The notes: a model not told the origin generated them from the letters alone. A DNA stretch of 64,000 bases from Aliiroseovarius halocynthiae (GCF_007004645.1 NZ_ML660019.1:1570437-1634436); one strand, 5' to 3'; shown: positions 8,950-17,978, counted from the stretch's first letter. Translations and numbers: made by a program.

Positions 8950-8997
8950 ATTTGGCCCCTAGATAATCTCCGTAAAGTAGAGACAGAGGGGCCAAAT
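8950..8997 (+). promoter_or_regulatory. Inverted repeat hiding the ribosome binding site and start of the next gene
   Basis: A perfect 11-bp inverted repeat: ATTTGGCCCCT (8950-8960) and AGGGGCCAAAT (8987-8997), 26 bases apart. The right arm contains the AGGGG ribosome binding site and the first two bases of the ATG at 8996. In RNA this would mask translation of the orphan gene. It could also act as a pdhC terminator, but no T-run follows. Confidence 0.6.
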
Positions 8998-9307
8998 GGA
9001 CCAAGAGGCAAAACGACGCGATTTTCTAGCTATCGTACAAACAACTTACATTGCACACGGAATTAACACTCTTTCAAAAGGAGTGCCTATCCGCGATGAA
9101 GTACGACATGAGATTAGCGGACTAGGCGTCAAGAATGAAATGTGTGACGCAGTTCGTGCATCCTATCTGATTCCAGACGATCTAACCGGTGTTGATGCAG
9201 CTGACGAGTACATCAGCTGGAAGCTTTTTTCTCGAGAAAGCGGAGCAGTCGATCCAGACGAGCAGCCAAATTGGATCACACCAGGTTTCGAAGGATGGGA
9301 TAGATAA
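8996..9307 (+). CDS. Orphan hypothetical protein, 103 aa
   Basis: I do not recognise the family. The protein is acidic and soluble, with no signal peptide or membrane segment. It begins MDQEAKRRDFLAIVQTTYIA and ends in a Trp-rich segment (PNWITPGFEGWDR). The base composition is clearly more AT-rich than the pdh genes before it, and codon use differs (many A/T third positions), which suggests recent acquisition. AGGGG upstream is a usable ribosome binding site but is sequestered in a strong inverted repeat. A terminator follows at 9336. Confidence 0.65.
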   Translation: MDQEAKRRDFLAIVQTTYIAHGINTLSKGVPIRDEVRHEISGLGVKNEMCDAVRASYLIPDDLTGVDAADEYISWKLFSRESGAVDPDEQPNWITPGFEGWDR

Positions 9308-9335
9308 GTATTCGCAATCGCGAATTTACTGACAT

Positions 9336-9375
9336 GGCTCAAGGCGGTCCTCCCCGCCTTGGGCCATTTGTTTTT
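9336..9375 (+). terminator. Rho-independent terminator of the orphan gene
   Basis: A 12-bp stem, 9336-9347 with 9354-9365 (one G-T), followed by ATTTGTTTTT. Confidence 0.8.
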
Positions 9376-9402
9376 CCGAACAGTCAAATTCGGAGAGACT
9401 CA

Positions 9403-9738
9403 ATGGACTTCAAAGCCCTGCTGGACGACACAACAAAAAACACCAAATCCTTTGCTGCGGCACATCCTGACGGTGCCAACGGCTTTCGCGCCATGCACAA
9501 AGCTGCGCTGGTTGACGGTGCATTGTCGGTAAAAGACAAAGAACTGCAATGCATCGCCATTGGGATCGTCAAGCAGTGCAATGACTGCATCGGGTTCCAT
9601 GTCCGCGCAGCTATCAAAGCCGGTGCGACCCGCGAAGAACTGGCCGAGACCGTGTCCGTCACCATCCTGATGGGTGGAGGCCCCGCCTATATGTATGGCG
9701 CACGCGCAATGGAGGCCTTCGACCAGCTTTCAGCCTGA
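9403..9738 (+). CDS. AhpD-like carboxymuconolactone decarboxylase family protein
   Basis: 111 aa, a single all-helical CMD/AhpD domain. The redox motif CNDCIGFH (CxxCxxxH) is present, so an alkylhydroperoxidase-type thiol-disulfide role is more likely than lactone decarboxylation. The ATG at 9403 with GGAGA upstream gives the family length; the longer frame from 9334 starts inside the previous terminator. Monocistronic, with its own terminator at 9757. The substrate is unknown. Confidence 0.88.
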   Translation: MDFKALLDDTTKNTKSFAAAHPDGANGFRAMHKAALVDGALSVKDKELQCIAIGIVKQCNDCIGFHVRAAIKAGATREELAETVSVTILMGGGPAYMYGARAMEAFDQLSA

Positions 9739-9756
9739 CCAACACCTCTGAAACAC

Positions 9757-9790
9757 AAAAGGGCGGCGCGGATGCGTCGCCCTTTTTGTT
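9757..9790 (+). terminator. Rho-independent terminator of the AhpD-like gene
   Basis: A GGGCG-rich stem flanked by A- and T-runs (AAAAGGGCG ... CGCCCTTTTT). The A-run means it could also work in the other direction. Confidence 0.85.
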
Positions 9791-10063
9791 CTTTGACCGT
9801 CTGTGCGGTCTATAAATTCTGCCTCTTTCATTGTGTGGATTGGACCCGTGGTTCAGGTCGCCCGCACGACGATTAACCGGCCACTGCTACAAGAAACACT
9901 GCAGAAAACGCCACGACGGTGGCGAGCCAGATTTGCTTCATCTTCGGGATCTCCCAGGTTATCACCCGGTTCCTATAGATGAATCTTCCATGGCATTACA
10001 TTGATTTAGCGCAAGGTTGCGGAAAGTCGCCGATGACGCGGGGCCACCGGCGGAAATTTCCAT
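9791..10063. other. Intergenic stretch between the AhpD-like gene and cysE
   Basis: About 270 bases of mixed composition. Apart from the 22-codon minus-strand micro-ORF at 9873-9941, I see no gene, tRNA or clear repeat in it. Confidence 0.5.
9873..9941 (-). CDS. Possible 22-aa single-helix membrane micropeptide
   Basis: Minus-strand ATG at 9941, reading MKQIWLATVVAFSAVFLVAV then AG and stop. It has one positively charged N-terminal residue followed by an uninterrupted hydrophobic stretch long enough to span the membrane. GGGAG lies about 9 bases upstream. It sits in an otherwise empty gap, after cysE on the same strand. Such micropeptides often attach to respiratory or transport complexes, but nothing here points to a partner. 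Coding status is uncertain. Confidence 0.35.
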   Translation of the reverse strand: MKQIWLATVVAFSAVFLVAVAG

Positions 10064-10867
10064 CTATTGGATGAGCGTCTGATCCATTTCGACCGAGGGG
10101 CAATCACACCCTGCTTCACCAACAATTCTTGCAGGCACACCTGCCACGGTTACGTTGCAGGGAATTTCTTCCAACACGACAGATCCCGCTGCAATCCGCG
10201 AACAATCCCCGACCTTGATGTTGCCAAGAACCTTGGCCCCGGCCCCGATCAGAACACCATCGCCGATCTTGGGGTGACGATCCTCGTCTTCCTTGCCGGT
10301 CCCGCCCAGCGTGACCGAGTGCAGCATGGACACATTGTCGCCAACCACAGCCGTCTCGCCAATCACGATGGAATGCGCATGGTCGATCATAATGCCACGC
10401 CCGATCCGCGCGCCGGGGTGAATGTCGATGCCGTAAACTTCAGAGCACCGCATCTGGATGAAGTAAGACAGATCCTTGCGCCCTTCCTTCCACAGATAAT
10501 GCGCCAAACGATAGGCTTGCATGGCTTGAAAACCTTTGAAGTACAGCACGGGCTGCAACATACGGTGGCAGGCCGGGTCACGATCCAAAACGGCCGTGAT
10601 ATCGGCGCGCGCAGCTTCCGCGAGCTCGGGGCAGCTGGCATAGGCCTCGTCCGCGATTTCGCGCAGCAGCACCATGCTCATCTCGTTCGAGCTGAGCTTG
10701 GCGGCGAAGCGATAGGACAGCGCCTTCTCAAGCGTCTTGTGATGCAGAACGCAAGCCCCGACCAATCCGCCCAGAAGGGGTTCGTCGACGACGGCTTGCT
10801 TGGCTTCTTCGGTAATCCGATCCCAGACCGGATCAATCTGGGTGATAACAGCGCGTTGCTCGGCCAT
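10064..10867 (-). CDS. cysE: Serine O-acetyltransferase
   Basis: 267 aa. It makes O-acetylserine from serine and acetyl-CoA, the first step of cysteine synthesis. A helical N-terminal trimerisation domain is followed by a left-handed beta-helix of hexapeptide repeats with the catalytic strings YGIDIHPGARIG, MIDHAHSIVIGET and LHSVTLGGTG. The ATG at 10867 is chosen for GGAGACACC upstream. It lies next to the GTA cluster; I recall cysE flanking GTA clusters in other Rhodobacterales, but that should be checked. Confidence 0.95.
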   Translation of the reverse strand: MAEQRAVITQIDPVWDRITEEAKQAVVDEPLLGGLVGACVLHHKTLEKALSYRFAAKLSSNEMSMVLLREIADEAYASCPELAEAARADITAVLDRDPACHRMLQPVLYFKGFQAMQAYRLAHYLWKEGRKDLSYFIQMRCSEVYGIDIHPGARIGRGIMIDHAHSIVIGETAVVGDNVSMLHSVTLGGTGKEDEDRHPKIGDGVLIGAGAKVLGNIKVGDCSRIAAGSVVLEEIPCNVTVAGVPARIVGEAGCDCPSVEMDQTLIQ

Positions 10868-10992
10868 GGTGTCTCCTGCGTTTGAGAACATAGACTACAC
10901 CAGATAGGGCTGAATTTCAAAAATGCAAAGCAGGTTTCGCGAGGATTTTACGGTATCGCCCAGCGCGGTGCTAAAATCTTTAGGAGAGCCGG

Positions 10993-11024
10993 AAGGGCCG
11001 CCGGGGTCTTACGTGGCGGCCCTT
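10993..11024 (-). terminator. Hairpin between the GTA cluster end and cysE
   Basis: A perfect 10-bp stem AAGGGCCGCC (10993-11002) and GGCGGCCCTT (11015-11024) with a 12-base loop. No long T-run follows on the minus strand, so as a GTA-operon terminator it is only probable. Confidence 0.55.
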
Positions 11025-11031
11025 TCATGGT

Positions 11032-11334
11032 TTAGCTGCTCCGCCGGGTGCGGCGGGTATGACGCGCCTTCAGCGCCGCATAGACAGTCAGCAGACAATC
11101 CAGAAAATCAGGGTCGTCATGCAAGGGTTCCGATTGTCTGGGCAGAGACATGGCAACCGAGCCCAGACTTCCATTTCCCCAGCGCGGTTGCACCCGGCCC
11201 AGCGCCCGACGATAGCGGTCCGCCGCGTCCGCCCGATGCAACATCTCCAACATTGCACCGGGACGTTTGGGCTGCCCGAGCGCCAAAAGCGCACAGGCCG
11301 CTGCGATAGCATCACCCGGCAGAACCGGCCGCAT
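11032..11334 (-). CDS. Small GTA-linked protein (DUF7742-like), 100 aa
   Basis: It starts immediately after the orfg15 stop with no gap, so it is translated as part of the GTA transcript. It reads MRPVLPGDAIAAACALLALG at the start, then HRADAADRYRRALGR and RWGNGSLGSVAM. I recall a small conserved protein of this kind (DUF7742) after orfg15 in roseobacters; the assignment is from memory. No signal or membrane segment. Function unknown. It may help particle maturation or be a neighbour carried with the cluster. Confidence 0.7.
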   Translation of the reverse strand: MRPVLPGDAIAAACALLALGQPKRPGAMLEMLHRADAADRYRRALGRVQPRWGNGSLGSVAMSLPRQSEPLHDDPDFLDCLLTVYAALKARHTRRTRRSS

Positions 11335-14300
11335 CTACAGATCGACCTCAAGGCGCGTAAACGGCCCAGCCCCAAAGCGTTCTGACACCTGAGCCACTTC
11401 GACCGCATATGCACCGCTGACCAACTCGGCCGCGCGCAATGGTGCAATATAGGTCCAGCTTGGGCTTGAGACATCAAACTCGCGTTTCACAGTAGGACCG
11501 TCAACGATCCTGACCCTGTACTGTTCGGACGTCTCTCCAAGCGGGACGTCGCCGTCCCCCCACGGATCGCCATCAACTCGGGTACGGCGCACCCAGTTGA
11601 TTACATGATCTCCTGCGTCGTCCCTGACCGACAGATGGACAGGTGCATAAGGCCGCAACCCGATGCCTTTGAAGGCATAAACGTTATGTAGATAGGACGC
11701 GTCGGAATAGGCTTTGCGCGCAGGTCCAATACGATAATGCCGGTTCAGGCCGCGTGCAGATGATGCCAGGGGGATTTGATCCGGAGTGCCATCCAGCACA
11801 ACCACATAGCTTCCTGCCGGCCAATACGATGGCATGGCCGCATCAGTGCCCAACTGTCCTCGAAGGCGCAGGCTCAGATCATAGGTTTGTGTATCAATCA
11901 GATCAGCAGTGGCAAATTGAAGGACCTCCCAGTTATCTGGGCTACCATCCCCGATGGCCAAGACATTGGCGCCGTTCAGCATGTCGTCAACTGACACCGA
12001 GAACAGGTTGGACAGCGACGATAGTTTCACACGCAACGCAGCCCCTCGATCCAATACCCCCGGCGAGGCTGCCAGAAGATCGTTTTCCGTAACCCCGACA
12101 ATCGACCGCGATTTGACGGTATCAATCCGCTTGAATCCATTGTCAGTCGGCGATCGATACAGCGCCACATTCCCCGGCCACGGGTCCGCCGTGATCGCAA
12201 TATGCGGCGCGTGCGGCACCTCGTCCCCCGTTAGCAGTGGCAGATCCATGAACAGCGGGAAGACCGGAGCGGGAGGGATATAGGGCTTCACCGCAGGTGC
12301 GGGTTCATTGCTGTCCGAGGGCAGAAACAGGCCCGGCTCGACCCTGACCGCGCGGATATTCTGAACACCTGCATGCTCAACATGGTCGACACGGAAATGC
12401 TCGGTCCCTGCGTCGGTCTCCAGCTTCAATACATCCCCTGCCCCTTTGGACAGCTCTGACGGCGGCAACGCGAAGCTGGCGGTGTCGCGGGCCACACGGG
12501 CTTCGGACAACCAGCGTTCCGTAATCGCACGTGCCTCGGCCCGTGTCAGGATCAGCGGGATCTCGGATGCCGAGACTGAATAGCTGGTCTCGTCCGGGAA
12601 AATCGCTTCGACCGCACGGATGTCATAGCTTCCGCCATTCTCGATATAGTTCAGGCGGACGCGGCCTGCGATTTCAGCCTCGGGCGCACGAATGCGCTCC
12701 AGCGTCGTCTCGCGTTCGGTGGACAAGGCCATCTTCTCGGGGTCCAGAATATGGTCGGGGCGACCTGTGCGTGAGGCGAAGATCAACACGCCTTCCCGTT
12801 CTGAGACCTCGAACCCATAAGCCAGCATAAGCGGCTGAAGGGCCGCACGCGCGCCCCCGATCTGATCCACCACATAGCCGCGCACCAAGCCATACAGCTT
12901 CGATACGTCATAGCGCGTCACGCCGGACCGTTCGCAGATTTCGCTGACCACAGAGGCCAGGGACCGGGACGAGGCGCGTCCGTTCAGCCAGTGGCCACGT
13001 TCGTAGTTCCCACCGTCGCTCCACAAACCCTTGCGGTTCGGGAATTGCGGGAAAGGACGCGTATCCCATGCCCAGACATGCGCGCGGTCCATATCCAGCA
13101 TCTTCACACCCGTTGCGCCATGCGTCGGGTTACGTGCAGCACCCCGCCAATAGTCGTACATGGCCCGCAGATACTGCGCCTGCATAAGATCGTCACGGCG
13201 CCCGCTGGAATAGCGCGGCAAAGCGCTTTCCGAGCTTTTGGGATCAAGGAACTTGTTGGGCTGATTGGTGCCCTTTTCGATCGCCGCACATCCCAGTTCG
13301 GTGAACCAGAAGGGTTTGGAGCCGGGCTGCCAATCCGTGGGTGTCACGTCGCGGACACCGCCCACGCGGTTGTGGTGCGGGTTCTCCCACCAGCCACGCA
13401 GATCCTTATACCGATAGATCCAATCTTCGCCATGCGCGCCATCGGTGATTGGGGTACGGATCTGCAGTTCACGTGCGTCCGCGGTCTTGTAATACCAATC
13501 GTACCCCTCACCGCCTTCGATATTGGCCTTGAGGTAGTCTAGGTTATAGATGGTCCCGTATCCGGCATCCGCATGGTCAAACCCATCGCGCCAATCGGAC
13601 AGCGGCATGTAGTTGTCGATGCCGATAAAGTCGATGTCGTTGTGGCTCCACAAAGGATCGAGGTGAAAGAACACGTCCCCCGTCCCGTCCTGCGGCTGAT
13701 AGCCGAAATACTCGGACCAGTCGGCGGCATAGGACACCTTGGTTCCCGCGCCCAGAATACCCCGGACATCTGCGGCCAATAGCATCAGCTGCTCGACCAC
13801 GGGGAAGCTGTTCCCCGGCCCCCGGATCTGGGTCAGGCTACGCAGCTCGGAACCAATCAAGAAGGCATCCACGCCCCCTGCGGATTTACACAGATGCGCA
13901 TAGTGCAAGATGAAACGGCGATACGAGAACTCGGAGGGACCAGAATAATCCACCCCCTGAGCTGTCACTGTGAAGTCGCTGGGCTGCGCATCCCCAAAGA
14001 ACGCATCAACCTGCGAAACGGCCCCAGCGCTACCATCCGGCGATCCCGGATGATGCGGCGCCAATGCGGTGGTGATCCGCCCACGCCATGGAAGCTCTGG
14101 CTGCCCGATCTGAGCTGACCAAGGATCAAACAGCGTGTTGCCCTCCATCTGCTCCATCAGAATGAAGGGATAGAATGTGGCCTTCAGATTGTTGCGAGAG
14201 GCATGCGCAATCGCCTCCTTTACGGCCTGATCCGACGGCGTACCACCATAGACCGGGCGGTCATCATCGCCACGCGGCACAAGCCCAGCCTGCGCACGCG

Positions 14301-15261
14301 CCACACCGCTAACGGCCCACGGCATGGATTTTCCGTCGACCTGTTTTTGCTCAACCCGAGGGCGGATCTGACAATTTCCACAGCGCAGATCATCGCCAAA
14401 CCACGAGACGACCAAAGCCGTATTCCGACAGTTGGGCATCTCTTGCCGCATCTGTTGATAAGACGTCACAAAATCGGTCATGCCCGACGGCGAGTTCAGG
14501 TTCGATCCCGCGCTCACACCGGGTCCGCCATCATAGTGGACCTTGGAGGTCGCCATGGCATATTCACCCGTCCCGGGGATCAACGCCACTGCCTTGGTCC
14601 CGCGTGCGACTTCTTTGTCCTGACCCGGTTGCTCGGGGCGGAACACCTCGAAGCTGAACTGGGGCACCCGGTTGCCAAACTGCGTGACGTCCAGATCCTC
14701 GATCACCACATAAGCAATCCCGCGATAGGCCGGTGCCTTACCGGCCCCTTTCACGGCTTCGATCTTCGGGTCCGGAAGCTGCGTCTCCGTCCCCTTATAG
14801 ACGCGGATAATCAGATCGGCCTTCGACACCTCATTTCCATCCGCCCAGATCCGCCCAACGCGTGTAATTTCGCCCTCGCACAGGGCGACGGCCAGGCTGA
14901 TGGAATAGCTATAGGACGTCACTTCCGGCTCGGGCGGGCTGGGAGGCCCCTTGCCCCCGCCACCGCCGGACACGGTGGTGTTTTCCTTGAACCGGGTTGA
15001 CCAGATAACCTGCCCGCCCAGACGCGCTCGGCCATAGACCATCGGGATCGCTGTGCCTTCAGATGCGCCGCTTAGGCGAAGCCGATCCACGCGTCCGGTC
15101 TCGATCGGTTCGGACCCCTGCCCCAAAAGACGGTTATCAATGGCCTGACCAAGTGTTGCACCAATAGCTTTGCCGATCACGACGGACGAAAGACCCAGAA
15201 AGCCCCCACCGACCGAGGCGCCGGCCGCAGCACCTACAGCAGAAAGAAGTATCGTTGCCAT
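11335..15261 (-). CDS. orfg15: GTA orfg15: large tail-tip/host-contact protein (TIM-barrel domain)
   Basis: 1308 aa, the expected size of the RcGTA tail-tip 'megatron' (rcc01698 type). The N terminus has an Ala/Gly-rich hydrophobic segment (MATILLSAVGAAAGASVGGG). The phage-tail GTA TIM-barrel-like domain lies around residues 450-780 (DFIGIDNYMPLSDWRDG, WFTELGCAAIEKGTNQPNKF). Beta-rich fibronectin-like modules follow toward the C terminus. In RcGTA this protein forms the baseplate tip and contributes to DNA passage across the host envelope. Its start overlaps the orfg14 stop by one base (TGATG). Confidence 0.95.
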   Translation of the reverse strand: MATILLSAVGAAAGASVGGGFLGLSSVVIGKAIGATLGQAIDNRLLGQGSEPIETGRVDRLRLSGASEGTAIPMVYGRARLGGQVIWSTRFKENTTVSGGGGGKGPPSPPEPEVTSYSYSISLAVALCEGEITRVGRIWADGNEVSKADLIIRVYKGTETQLPDPKIEAVKGAGKAPAYRGIAYVVIEDLDVTQFGNRVPQFSFEVFRPEQPGQDKEVARGTKAVALIPGTGEYAMATSKVHYDGGPGVSAGSNLNSPSGMTDFVTSYQQMRQEMPNCRNTALVVSWFGDDLRCGNCQIRPRVEQKQVDGKSMPWAVSGVARAQAGLVPRGDDDRPVYGGTPSDQAVKEAIAHASRNNLKATFYPFILMEQMEGNTLFDPWSAQIGQPELPWRGRITTALAPHHPGSPDGSAGAVSQVDAFFGDAQPSDFTVTAQGVDYSGPSEFSYRRFILHYAHLCKSAGGVDAFLIGSELRSLTQIRGPGNSFPVVEQLMLLAADVRGILGAGTKVSYAADWSEYFGYQPQDGTGDVFFHLDPLWSHNDIDFIGIDNYMPLSDWRDGFDHADAGYGTIYNLDYLKANIEGGEGYDWYYKTADARELQIRTPITDGAHGEDWIYRYKDLRGWWENPHHNRVGGVRDVTPTDWQPGSKPFWFTELGCAAIEKGTNQPNKFLDPKSSESALPRYSSGRRDDLMQAQYLRAMYDYWRGAARNPTHGATGVKMLDMDRAHVWAWDTRPFPQFPNRKGLWSDGGNYERGHWLNGRASSRSLASVVSEICERSGVTRYDVSKLYGLVRGYVVDQIGGARAALQPLMLAYGFEVSEREGVLIFASRTGRPDHILDPEKMALSTERETTLERIRAPEAEIAGRVRLNYIENGGSYDIRAVEAIFPDETSYSVSASEIPLILTRAEARAITERWLSEARVARDTASFALPPSELSKGAGDVLKLETDAGTEHFRVDHVEHAGVQNIRAVRVEPGLFLPSDSNEPAPAVKPYIPPAPVFPLFMDLPLLTGDEVPHAPHIAITADPWPGNVALYRSPTDNGFKRIDTVKSRSIVGVTENDLLAASPGVLDRGAALRVKLSSLSNLFSVSVDDMLNGANVLAIGDGSPDNWEVLQFATADLIDTQTYDLSLRLRGQLGTDAAMPSYWPAGSYVVVLDGTPDQIPLASSARGLNRHYRIGPARKAYSDASYLHNVYAFKGIGLRPYAPVHLSVRDDAGDHVINWVRRTRVDGDPWGDGDVPLGETSEQYRVRIVDGPTVKREFDVSSPSWTYIAPLRAAELVSGAYAVEVAQVSERFGAGPFTRLEVDL

Positions 15262-15707
15262 CAGCTTGTCCTTTCAGGAAATTCAAAACACGCCACAATG
15301 CGGCGCGCCCATGGGGCCGAAAGCGGGCTTTCGACCACCCCATGCCCGCTATATGCGTGGATAAACGTTGGCGCCGGGCCAGTGCTGGCCAGAAAGCCAA
15401 GATGCTTGGCCACCGCGTCTGACCGCATCCGAAACAACAAGATGTCGCCCGGTTGACGGTTCTCAAGCGCTTTGGGCCTTAAATGCGCCGTTGCGGCCTG
15501 CCACAGGGCCTCTTGCCCGTCGGCTTCTGACCAGTCAGACGTGTATGGCGGCACTTCGGCAGGTTCTTGTCCCAAAACGGCGCGCCACACACCGCGTACC
15601 AGCCCCAAACAGTCACAGCCAGCGCCCTTGCGCGACGCCTGATGCACGTAGGGTGTTCCCAGCCAGCCTTGCAGCTCGTTCAAGATCAGCGCATGTGTTG
15701 TACCCAT
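15261..15707 (-). CDS. orfg14: GTA orfg14: NlpC/P60-type cell-wall peptidase
   Basis: 148 aa. It is a tail-associated cysteine peptidase expected to cut peptidoglycan during DNA delivery. The catalytic Cys is in GCDCLGLVRG (about residues 29-38), the His in AKHLGFLAS, and a second polar residue in FIHAYSGHG. The ATG at 15707 follows the orfg13 stop by one base; longer frames are not needed. Matches rcc01697 of the RcGTA cluster in order and size. Confidence 0.93.
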   Translation of the reverse strand: MGTTHALILNELQGWLGTPYVHQASRKGAGCDCLGLVRGVWRAVLGQEPAEVPPYTSDWSEADGQEALWQAATAHLRPKALENRQPGDILLFRMRSDAVAKHLGFLASTGPAPTFIHAYSGHGVVESPLSAPWARRIVACFEFPERTS

Positions 15708-15708
15708 G

Positions 15709-16650
15709 TCAGACCCCGACAATTGGGTTGAAGGGGTTGTCATCTTCGCCCATCTCACCGGTTTCACGACCGTCGCCGCCATCATTGCGTTCAGCGGGGA
15801 TTGGGTATGCCATCAGCCAATCCTCGCCCGGAATGTCGGGAAAACCGCGAAAGTTCAGGAAATTGTTGAACTTCTTACGACAGGTTCCGGGCAGCTTGTC
15901 GCAACCAGCCTCAAGGCGCACGCGATCACCCGGCTGCATTTCGGCCCGCAGCGCCTCCCACAGTTCAATTGTCCGTGCGCCATTCTCTCCCTTGGTATCG
16001 TTCTTGATGAGACCGTTCAGCCCTTGCGCCGCACCAGTCAGGACCTTGAAGCGTCCACGAACGAACCAATTCTTCGGATAGGTCCCCAAATCGGCAAATA
16101 GAAACACTGTTTCCTCATCATTGCTTACCAAATCCAGCTCGACCGAGTATCCGGTCTGGTTCATATCAAATCGACACTTACCATCCCCAAGCACGGCAGA
16201 GCATGGCGATTGATAGGATCGTCCCTGCGGCTGGTTCATGGCTTCGCTTAGCCCGTTCAGTTCGGCACGGAACCCGCCAGCTTCACGGGCAAGCTCTCCG
16301 ACCTTTCCACGAAACCGTAAATACCGCTGAGACACATCGCGCCAGTTGACCAGCCAAGCTTCGACCTCGGCCCCGTCATAGCGGCCTGCGCGAATGTCCT
16401 CTTCGCTGATCGCGTCGGTTGACAGAACACCCAGTGCCTCGGTGTTGTCGACCGACAACCCGGTCGTCTGGCTCAGCGCATGGGCGGTCATGCCCGTGTC
16501 GGCCTTATAGGCAATACCATCCATCTGGACGTCCAGATCATGATCGGTGAAGCCATAGACCACCCCGTCTCGCCGCGTGACCTTCCACAACCGCGCAACA
16601 GTAGTGACACCTTCGCCAAGATGGGCCTGAAATTCGTTTGAAACTGACAT
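15709..16650 (-). CDS. orfg13: GTA orfg13: tail hub protein (DUF2163)
   Basis: 313 aa, DUF2163 / phage BR0599 type. N-terminal DUF2163 region (GEGVTTVARLWKVTRRDGVV) and C-terminal part with CRKKFNNFLNFRGFPDIPGE. Four cysteines, two in YQSPCSAVLGDGKCRFD and two in GCDKLPGTCRK, are spaced as for a bound metal cluster; the RcGTA hub is reported to carry such a site (from memory). Its start overlaps the orfg12 stop. Confidence 0.93.
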   Translation of the reverse strand: MSVSNEFQAHLGEGVTTVARLWKVTRRDGVVYGFTDHDLDVQMDGIAYKADTGMTAHALSQTTGLSVDNTEALGVLSTDAISEEDIRAGRYDGAEVEAWLVNWRDVSQRYLRFRGKVGELAREAGGFRAELNGLSEAMNQPQGRSYQSPCSAVLGDGKCRFDMNQTGYSVELDLVSNDEETVFLFADLGTYPKNWFVRGRFKVLTGAAQGLNGLIKNDTKGENGARTIELWEALRAEMQPGDRVRLEAGCDKLPGTCRKKFNNFLNFRGFPDIPGEDWLMAYPIPAERNDGGDGRETGEMGEDDNPFNPIVGV

Positions 16651-17282
16651 CAGCTACGCACCTCGACCACGGGAACATTCGGAGCCTCACCCGCCTGAAA
16701 CGACGCAACCGAGGTATGAACACGGTCCGTGTCGAACCGTACCGGCACATCAAATTCATAGCCTGCCGTGACTTCGGCCCCCAATTCCGGAGCCGTAGCG
16801 AACGTGACAACCCCAGTGGTCAGGTCCACGGAATACTGAGTGCCCTCGATCTGCGGATCCCCTTTTAGGCCCATCTTCACAGTCCCATCGACCGGCTTCT
16901 GGATCGGGCGTGCATAGGTGTCGGTGCCAGACCGATAGGTCTTGATCAGCTGATACTCGGTCTGAACACCGTCTCCCCAACCAATAATCTGATCGATATA
17001 TGCCGGATCCGCCGAAGGCAGCCCGCTTTTGTAATCCGACCAGTCCTTCCAGCGAAACGCATAAAGCTGGCCACGCCGCGCCTCGAAAAAGGCGATCAGC
17101 ATTTCAACATCATCAAGCGAGCGCATGCCAATCCCGGCGTCATAGCGACGGCGCGAATGTTCCCACGGGGTGTTGCGCTCTTCGAACCCATTGGCCAGGG
17201 TCACAACTTCTGTGCGCCGTTCAGGACCACCGACCGAGCCGAAGCTTAGATTGGCGGGGAAGCGGATTTCGTGAAAGGACAT
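16650..17282 (-). CDS. orfg12: GTA orfg12: distal tail protein (DUF2460)
   Basis: 210 aa, TIGR02217/DUF2460 type. Typical strings are FHEIRFPANLSFGSVGGPER, RRRYDAGIGMRSLDDVE and RRGQLYAFRWKDWSDY. It forms the ring joining tail tube and hub. The start has AGGAGG upstream. It follows orfg11 after a 33-base gap, the largest gap in this half of the cluster. Confidence 0.93.
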   Translation of the reverse strand: MSFHEIRFPANLSFGSVGGPERRTEVVTLANGFEERNTPWEHSRRRYDAGIGMRSLDDVEMLIAFFEARRGQLYAFRWKDWSDYKSGLPSADPAYIDQIIGWGDGVQTEYQLIKTYRSGTDTYARPIQKPVDGTVKMGLKGDPQIEGTQYSVDLTTGVVTFATAPELGAEVTAGYEFDVPVRFDTDRVHTSVASFQAGEAPNVPVVEVRS

Positions 17283-17315
17283 GGTGAACCCTCCTAAGGT
17301 CGTAAAATCAGGGGA

Positions 17316-17978
17316 TCAGCGGTGACGTTGCCCACGCGCGAGCGCACGTTGGACATTGGCCGCGATCTGGCTTTGCGACCGGCGGAAGCTTTCCACATCC
17401 GGGGTCGAGATATTCATGGTGATGTTGACAGGTGCCCCGCCGCCCCCTGCACGCACGCCCAAGCGGCCGTCAGCGCCCCGGCTTAGTGGCATGATCGCCT
17501 CTGGCCCCGCCTCGCCCATCAGCCCCGTACCGCCACGCATTGGGAAAGTCGTCGCCTGCGAGACGACGCCACCCTTGGCAAAGGGCATCACACGGCCTTG
17601 ACTGAAGGCACCTCCGTTGGCGAACGGCAGAAAAGCATTCATGATCGCGCCCGCGCCCTGCCCCAGAATATCGCCAAAATGATCGGTCACAGGGTTGATC
17701 ACGGCATTGAACGCCGCATCGGTCATAGACCGCGCAACCTCTTTCAACGCGTCCGACAGCTTCATGCCATCAAAGGCCAAGCCCTCAAACGCACGCCGCA
17801 ATCCCGAGGAAATGCCCGACGACAAAGTGCTGACATCGGCGCTTAGATCCGAGACGGTCGAATGCATGCCCTTCAGTTCGAAAATGAATCCAGCTGTCAT
17901 CTGTTGCGCTCCGCCTAAGGCGGATTCCAGCGCGTCGAGCTGATCGTCAAAACTGTCAATACTGTCCAATCCAGCCAT
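17316..17978 (-). CDS. orfg11: GTA orfg11: tail tape measure protein
   Basis: 220 aa, very short for a tape measure, in keeping with the short tail of GTA particles. The N-terminal third is helical (DSIDSFDDQLDALESALGGA), the middle has hydrophobic stretches (AGAIMNAFLPFANGGAF), and the C-terminal part is Gly-rich with EAIMPLSRGADGRLGV, a string common to lambda-type tape measures. The ATG at 17978 shares a base with the stop of the chaperone gene (TGATG). Confidence 0.9.
   Translation of the reverse strand: MAGLDSIDSFDDQLDALESALGGAQQMTAGFIFELKGMHSTVSDLSADVSTLSSGISSGLRRAFEGLAFDGMKLSDALKEVARSMTDAAFNAVINPVTDHFGDILGQGAGAIMNAFLPFANGGAFSQGRVMPFAKGGVVSQATTFPMRGGTGLMGEAGPEAIMPLSRGADGRLGVRAGGGGAPVNITMNISTPDVESFRRSQSQIAANVQRALARGQRHR

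Noticed and set aside
6135-9011. 958-codon open frame on the minus strand opposite pdhB and pdhC
   Set aside because: The plus strand clearly encodes PdhB and PdhC with full domain structure. The opposite frame is low-complexity (His, Arg, Gly-rich), as expected from strong codon bias in GC-rich DNA.
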